Positions 48,484 through 52,770 of a stretch of 52,770 bases of DNA are shown here, one piece after another. The DNA is from Ruminococcaceae bacterium UBA5905. Its GTDB lineage: Bacteria > Bacillota > Clostridia > Oscillospirales > Acutalibacteraceae. The stretch is taken from assembly GCA_002431285.1 (NCBI GenBank), contig DJEF01000059.1, positions 1-52,770 on the forward strand. The letters run 5' to 3'. The position numbers and the translations under genes are program-made. The stretch's first letter is position 1. Every line of letters starts with the position of its first letter. Under the pieces are notes generated by a model. It was not told the DNA's origin, ran no database searches, and worked only from the letters and a program-made list of their open reading frames with translations.

Positions 48484-49104
48484 TCAGCGGGGAAACGCCC
48501 GTGCCAGCTCCTCCGTCAGAGCCGCCCACTCCTCCGGCGGGACGGTGGCATTGACCACCTCCAGCAACCGATTGGCGGACAGGTGGGCGGGCAGCCCCAG
48601 GCGCTGCTGGAGCCATTGCCGCCGGGCGGCGCTGTCGGGTGCGCCCGCCAGACCCCATTCCGGCAGATCGCATTTTTGCAGTCCCAGCGAGACGGGCGGC
48701 GGCGCGTCCTCTCCCTCAAACACCGCCCCCGCCTGCTCCAGCGCCCGCAGCACCGTGGCGTTGTCGATCCCCTCGACCCCCAGCAGCCCCTCTTTGGACG
48801 GGGTGCGCTTGCGCCGTTCCTTGCCGGGGATGGGAGGCACATACGCCATGCGCAGCTGCTCCGGCGGAATCAACCCCGCCAGATGCCCCCGGATGAGCGC
48901 CCCGGCGCTGTCGCTGTCGGTGAGCACGATCAGTCCCCGCGCCGCCGCCATCCGCCGCAGCAAGGCGACCGTCTCCCCGTCCCGAAAAATGCGAAAGCCG
49001 TCGGTGGGGATCACAGTGGCCTCCACCGCCGACCGCACCCGGATGGCGTCGTATTTGCCCTCCACCACAATGACCTGCCGCACCCGGCGGCGGGGAGCGC
49101 TCAC
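48484..49104 (-). CDS. rnmV: Ribonuclease M5-like TOPRIM protein (DUF4093 type)
   Basis: RNase M5 matures 5S rRNA in low-GC Gram-positives. The 206-aa product has a TOPRIM domain: IVVEGKYDAIRV with the catalytic glutamate, TDGFRIF, and LIVLTDSDSAG (the DxD pair), followed by IPGKERRKRTPSKEGLLGVEG and a C-terminal DUF4093 region. The GTG at 49104 is preferred because it overlaps the holA stop by 4 nt (GTGA), which indicates translational coupling; an ATG at 49134 is in frame but has no ribosome site. It is the last gene of comEC-holA-rnmV. Confidence 0.88.
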   Translation of the reverse strand: MSAPRRRVRQVIVVEGKYDAIRVRSAVEATVIPTDGFRIFRDGETVALLRRMAAARGLIVLTDSDSAGALIRGHLAGLIPPEQLRMAYVPPIPGKERRKRTPSKEGLLGVEGIDNATVLRALEQAGAVFEGEDAPPPVSLGLQKCDLPEWGLAGAPDSAARRQWLQQRLGLPAHLSANRLLEVVNATVPPEEWAALTEELARAFPR

Positions 49105-50141
49105 AGGCGGCGGGCGGTTCCCGCCCCGACACATTGCATCAGCCGGGCGGCGGTCTGCTCCAGCAGCATCCGGTCCTGCCCGTATCCGGTTTTCATCGCC
49201 GTGTCCGCCTGCGCCAGAATATCCAGCGCCTGCCGCAGCGCGGATAATTCCAGCCGCCGACAGTCTCGGGCGGCGTTTTGCAGCCGGAATTCCTTTCCCT
49301 TATAGCTGGGGAAATCCGCCGCCAGTTCCCCGACCGACACGCCGCCCAAGGCAGCCGCCTTCGCCCGGTACAGGTCGGCATAGGCGGTGGACAGGGTGCC
49401 GAGGATCGCCAGCGGCTCCTCACGCTGCACCGCCAGCTGGTGCAGCAGCTCATACACCTCGCCGCTCTTCCCCGCCAGAATGGAGCGGGACAGCTGAAAC
49501 ACCCGCACCTCCAAATTCTTCGTGCCTGCCCGGCGGATCAGCTCCGGGGTGATGACCCCCTCCGCCGCCAGCGCCGCCAGCTTGTCCAGCTCGCCGCTGA
49601 GCAGATACAGATCGTTCCCGGCCTGCTCGGCCAGCAGCGCTGCTCCGGCCGCGTCCAGCTGACAGCCCCGGCTTTTTGCGCCGGACATGAGGATCTTTTG
49701 CAGCTGCGCCGGGTTCCGCCGGGCAAAGGGCACCGCCAGCCCGGCACCGTCCACCTGCCGCAGCACCGCCTGCCAGCTCTTTTTACGCTTATCCGGCTGG
49801 CGGGCCACCTGCCGGAATACCAGCACGGTGGTGTCCGGCAGCTCCTCCAGCAGAGCGACGATCTTCTCGCTGTGGGCCCCCAGATCCATATCCCGCACGG
49901 TGACGCAGACCCGCTCCGCCATCATGGGCAGCGCCGTCACCGCCTGCGCCAGCTGCTCCGGAGTGGTCTCCTCGCCGTCCAGCTGCTGGCGGTTGAATAC
50001 GTCCCCCGCATCCGGCACGGTCTTATCCGCAATCTGCCGCGCATAGGCATCCACCAGAAACGGCTCCTCGCCGTACAGCAGATACACACCGGAGGGACCG
50101 GTTTTCAGTTGTTCTTTCAAGAGGGCTTCGGCATCCTTCAT
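49101..50141 (-). CDS. holA: DNA polymerase III subunit delta
   Basis: HolA opens the sliding clamp in the clamp-loader complex. The 346-aa product starts with GVYLLYGEEPFLVDAYARQI (a degenerate AAA+ P-loop region typical of delta), has MMAERVCVTVRD in the first domain and GNDLYLLSGELDKLAAL in the lid, and three domains in the usual order. ATG at 50141 overlaps the end of comEC by 4 nt (ATGA). comEC-holA adjacency is common in Firmicutes, which confirms the call. Confidence 0.96.
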   Translation of the reverse strand: MKDAEALLKEQLKTGPSGVYLLYGEEPFLVDAYARQIADKTVPDAGDVFNRQQLDGEETTPEQLAQAVTALPMMAERVCVTVRDMDLGAHSEKIVALLEELPDTTVLVFRQVARQPDKRKKSWQAVLRQVDGAGLAVPFARRNPAQLQKILMSGAKSRGCQLDAAGAALLAEQAGNDLYLLSGELDKLAALAAEGVITPELIRRAGTKNLEVRVFQLSRSILAGKSGEVYELLHQLAVQREEPLAILGTLSTAYADLYRAKAAALGGVSVGELAADFPSYKGKEFRLQNAARDCRRLELSALRQALDILAQADTAMKTGYGQDRMLLEQTAARLMQCVGAGTARRL

Positions 50142-52294
50142 GGGCTTCTTCTCCAATCTCCCCGCCCCCGGGTATACAGCCGGAGCGGGGCGTCGGACGC
50201 CGTCGCTGCGGGCTGCCGGGGCAGGGCGGCCGTCTGCCGCTGTGCTGCGGTGCAGACCCACACGCTCTGCGGCGCGGCCGTCCAGCAGTCATTATACACG
50301 ATTTCGCCGGAGAATACTACCCCGTCGGCGGATTTTTCCGGGATTTTCTGTGCGTCAAAATCGGCGGCGGTGGGCGATACCAGCAGTGAGGTGTCCTCCA
50401 TCTGCACCCGCCACCAGCCGCCCTCCAGCCGGGTCAATCGCAGTCCCGGCCACAGCTCCGCCGGCTGCCCCGCCGCCAGAGTGTGCCGGTCGATCTCCAG
50501 CCCCAGCGCCCAATCCGCCGTGTCGCCGCACAGCAGCGTGGCAGCCCCGGCCGTCTGCCGCAAAGAAAGCACAGAGGCGGCATCGGCGGTGGAGCCGCCG
50601 TTCACCGCCAGGATCGTGCCGCCGTCGGAATTCTGCCGCCCGTACAGCGCCTGCGCCGCCGGGCAGGCGCTGCCATCCTGCACCAGCAGCAGACAGCGGG
50701 AGCCTTTCTGAATCTGCACGGCCGCCGCTTCTCCCGCCGGAACGACCGTCACCGTATAGCCCCGGCCGGCCGCCAGCGTCTCGCTGAGAAAGAGCAGCAG
50801 AAAAGCGGCCAGCGCAACACCGGCGGCGCGCCCCACCCATTGGGGCCGGACATACAGCAGCACCGCCAACACTCCGCAGCTGACCGTCAGCCACCAGAAC
50901 CGCAGCGAGCCGGAGGGAACGGTCACCGTGGACGTCCATGCATCCAACAGGCGGCACAGACCCAGAAGCACCCGGGTCAGCCACCCGGCCAGATAGCCGC
51001 AGCCCCGGCCGAGCCAGCCCAAAGGCGGGATCGCCAGACACACCGTTGTCAGACATCCCAGCAGCAGCAAACCTCCCGCCGCCGGGACAGCTACGAGATT
51101 GGCCAGCGGGGAGACCCACGACAGCTCCCCGAAATAGCCGGCCAGAAAAGGCGACAGCAGGAGCGAGGCCCCCAGCGTGGTACACAGCCCGGCCTGGAGG
51201 GGACGCAAACAGGGATGAGCCCGCACCGGCGACGCGGTGCACTCCGTCAGCCGGGGCGTGAACGCCAGAATTCCGGCCACCGCCGAAAAGGACAGCTGAA
51301 GCCCCACATCGTACAGAGCGTATGGGTTGCTCAGCAGGATGCCGCACAGCGCCAACCCCATGGAATTGAGCCCGTCCGCCGGGCGGCGCACCCACCGCCC
51401 CGCCAGCAGCACCAGCGCCATGCCTCCCGCCCGGCACACCGAGGCCGAGAACCCCACCAATCCGCTGTATAGCAGCATAGCGGCGGCGGTCAGCAGCACC
51501 GTGAGCCTTGACGGCAGGCGCAGCCGCCGCAGCAGCCCATAGACAGCGCCGATGATCACCGACAGATGCAGCCCGGACACCACCAGAATATGCGGCAGAC
51601 CGCAGCTGCGAAAGGCCGCGACGGTTTCCTCCGACAGGTATTGTCGGTCGCCCAGACACATGGCGGCGAGAACGGCCCCCTCCTGCCCGGGCAGGAGGGT
51701 ACGCAGCCGGCGGGACAGGCTCTGCCGCACGGCGGCCAGAGCCCAGCCCGGTCCGGAATCGGCGGAGCAGTCGACAGTCAGCGCATCCTCGCCATAGGCA
51801 GTGGGCATGGCGGTCAGGAGGATGCGGTCAGCGCGATCGGTGTCGCCCCGCTCCGACAGCGCGCCGTAGCGGACGGTGGCCGTCACGGTATCGTACAGTT
51901 CCGGCGCCGCCGCGTCCGGACAATAGAGCCGCACACGGCTCCCCGGCCGCAACCGCTGAGAACGGGTGACACGCAGCACATACCAGCGGCCGGATCGCTT
52001 CTCACGGATCACACCGGTGACGGTGTCGGTCTCCCCCACCAGCAGCGCGGCCGTCTCCCGGTACACATACCGGTAGCCCGCTCCCAGCCCCAGGAAGAGC
52101 ACGGCCGTCAGCGCCAGCGCCGCAAGGGGCTTCGCCCAACGGACGCACACGGCGACAATTCCTACGGCGGCGATCCCCAGACCGATGCCCACCGGCAGAG
52201 GGAACCGCAGCGCCAGCCACGCCGACCCTGCGGCGATCATGCCGCACCAGAACAGATACCGCCGGGGCGGCCGTAGCCGATCCAGCCAGCCCAT
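50138..52294 (-). CDS. comEC: ComEC/Rec2 DNA-uptake channel protein
   Basis: ComEC carries transforming DNA across the membrane. The 718-aa product has three N-terminal helices, a DUF4131/OB-like domain (about 85-175), the competence domain with HILVVSGLHLSVI (235-247), about eight further helices to residue 520, and a C-terminal domain (about 525-718). In many ComEC proteins that last part is a metallo-beta-lactamase-like nuclease domain with HxHxDH; here I find no such motif, only a shortened, metal-site-free version. No other competence genes lie in the window. Its start overlaps nothing; the ATG at 52294 is preceded by AAAGGGGG. Confidence 0.93.
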   Translation of the reverse strand: MGWLDRLRPPRRYLFWCGMIAAGSAWLALRFPLPVGIGLGIAAVGIVAVCVRWAKPLAALALTAVLFLGLGAGYRYVYRETAALLVGETDTVTGVIREKRSGRWYVLRVTRSQRLRPGSRVRLYCPDAAAPELYDTVTATVRYGALSERGDTDRADRILLTAMPTAYGEDALTVDCSADSGPGWALAAVRQSLSRRLRTLLPGQEGAVLAAMCLGDRQYLSEETVAAFRSCGLPHILVVSGLHLSVIIGAVYGLLRRLRLPSRLTVLLTAAAMLLYSGLVGFSASVCRAGGMALVLLAGRWVRRPADGLNSMGLALCGILLSNPYALYDVGLQLSFSAVAGILAFTPRLTECTASPVRAHPCLRPLQAGLCTTLGASLLLSPFLAGYFGELSWVSPLANLVAVPAAGGLLLLGCLTTVCLAIPPLGWLGRGCGYLAGWLTRVLLGLCRLLDAWTSTVTVPSGSLRFWWLTVSCGVLAVLLYVRPQWVGRAAGVALAAFLLLFLSETLAAGRGYTVTVVPAGEAAAVQIQKGSRCLLLVQDGSACPAAQALYGRQNSDGGTILAVNGGSTADAASVLSLRQTAGAATLLCGDTADWALGLEIDRHTLAAGQPAELWPGLRLTRLEGGWWRVQMEDTSLLVSPTAADFDAQKIPEKSADGVVFSGEIVYNDCWTAAPQSVWVCTAAQRQTAALPRQPAATASDAPLRLYTRGRGDWRRSP

Positions 52295-52346
52295 GGTATT
52301 CCCCCTTTCGCGATTGCTATTTTTTCCCTTTTACGTCACCAAAAGG

Positions 52347-52381
52347 AAAACCGTCGGCAGAACCTCACGGTCCGCCGGCGG
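52347..52381 (-). terminator. Probable terminator of the acyltransferase-like gene
   Basis: An imperfect stem of about 9 bp plus 3-4 bp (ACCGTCGGC against GCCGGCGGT, one G-T pair), followed on the minus strand by TTTTCCTTTT. It lies 17 nt after the stop codon and ahead of comEC. Confidence 0.6.
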
Positions 52382-52397
52382 TCACAGAGCACATATG

Positions 52398-52769
52398 TTA
52401 TAATTCCGGGTCGGGGATGACGACGGCGGGGGGTTCCTCCAGCAGTGAGGGATCCTGCAAATACTGCTTTATGCGGCGGAAAGCCATCGCAAAATAGCTG
52501 CCGGAGCAGATGCGCTCATCCATGACCACGCCCAGCGGCATACACTTCTCAAACACGATCTCCCCGCCCTTTTTCTTCGGCACCTCCCGAGAATTACCGG
52601 CGGCCATCACAATGCTGGTGGTGCCGAAATCGTAGCAGTGGTGATAAATGTGATTGGTGCGGATGCTGGCCAGATTGGTGAACACCAGCGAGGTATGGAA
52701 CGGGCTGGCGTCGATGATGGATTTGGGCAGCAGATTGTGCTGATCCGCCCACTTGAGAAAATTGACGGC
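52398..52769 (-). CDS. 2-oxoacid dehydrogenase E2-like acyltransferase, C-terminal part (partial)
   Basis: The 5' end lies beyond the window; 123 residues are visible. The sequence TSLVFTNLASIRTNHIYHHCYDFGTTS and VMDERICSGSYFAMAFRRI followed by DPSLLEEPP corresponds to the catalytic-domain end of E2 acyltransferases and chloramphenicol acetyltransferase-fold proteins. The canonical DHRxxDG motif is replaced by DERICSG, so the usual catalytic histidine is glutamate. This matches a group of clostridial E2-like proteins without lipoyl domains whose function is unknown. It ends upstream of comEC in the same direction. Confidence 0.82.
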   Translation of the reverse strand, partial: AVNFLKWADQHNLLPKSIIDASPFHTSLVFTNLASIRTNHIYHHCYDFGTTSIVMAAGNSREVPKKKGGEIVFEKCMPLGVVMDERICSGSYFAMAFRRIKQYLQDPSLLEEPPAVVIPDPEL

Positions 52770-52770
52770 G

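Overview
The window is a chromosomal segment of a GC-rich, spore-forming Firmicute, most likely a member of the Clostridia close to the Oscillospiraceae/Ruminococcaceae. The evidence is gene content (SpoIIP, WhiA, HprK, RapZ, RNase M5, ComEC, an E2-like acyltransferase relative of a type found in gut clostridia), AGGAGG-type ribosome-binding sites, and sigma-A promoters that often carry an extended -10 element reading TGG just before the hexamer. I saw no rRNA, tRNA, CRISPR array, complete insertion sequence or prophage. The family calls are by eye from motifs and were not searched against a database.

Layout. 1-251 is the tail of a sodium-pumping decarboxylase locus (beta subunit end plus a small OadG-like membrane subunit). 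434-1651 is spoIIP behind a sigma-E-like promoter. 2484-10980 (minus) is a block running hprK-glcK-murB-rapZ-whiA-dnaE, linking carbon signalling, cell-wall synthesis, division/sporulation and replication; yvcK is absent from between rapZ and whiA. 11123-15907 (minus) holds a CDF metal exporter, a Nudix-HAD fusion, an SGNH esterase and a CPA2 antiporter. 15908-18416 is a patchy region with an inverted repeat, a hydrolase remnant, two GNAT acetyltransferases and a VanZ-like protein.

18660-24637 (minus) is an uncharacterised redox catabolic cluster: OYE/2,4-dienoyl-CoA-reductase-like Fe-S flavoenzyme, SDR, fumarate-reductase-type flavoprotein, a xylose-isomerase-like TIM barrel and a D-2-hydroxyacid dehydrogenase. 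It is the best candidate for an undescribed pathway. 25032-26932 is an ABC exporter operon ending in an HTH-AbrB chimeric regulator. 27099-29711 (minus) has fba, coaX and the likely pantothenate transporter panT. 29968-38253 contains a histidine phosphatase, a strongly promoted HTH regulator, several membrane proteins (YwaF/TMEM164-like, TM2, DUF2752, DUF4234), brnQ and a YitT protein.

38428-44854 holds a lipoprotein, a second D-2-hydroxyacid dehydrogenase, a frameshifted pseudogene, a beta-CASP RNA-type metallohydrolase, a uridine-kinase-like protein and DegV. 45081-48081 starts with a Cys/His protein with a histone-H1-like tail, then an Xre repressor divergent from an AT-richer operon of three membrane proteins, two ending in SHOCT modules, with repeated TTTGTGGA boxes in the shared promoter; this is the second candidate system. 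48484-52294 (minus) is comEC-holA-rnmV, overlapping by 4 nt at each junction, and the window ends inside the E2-like acyltransferase relative.
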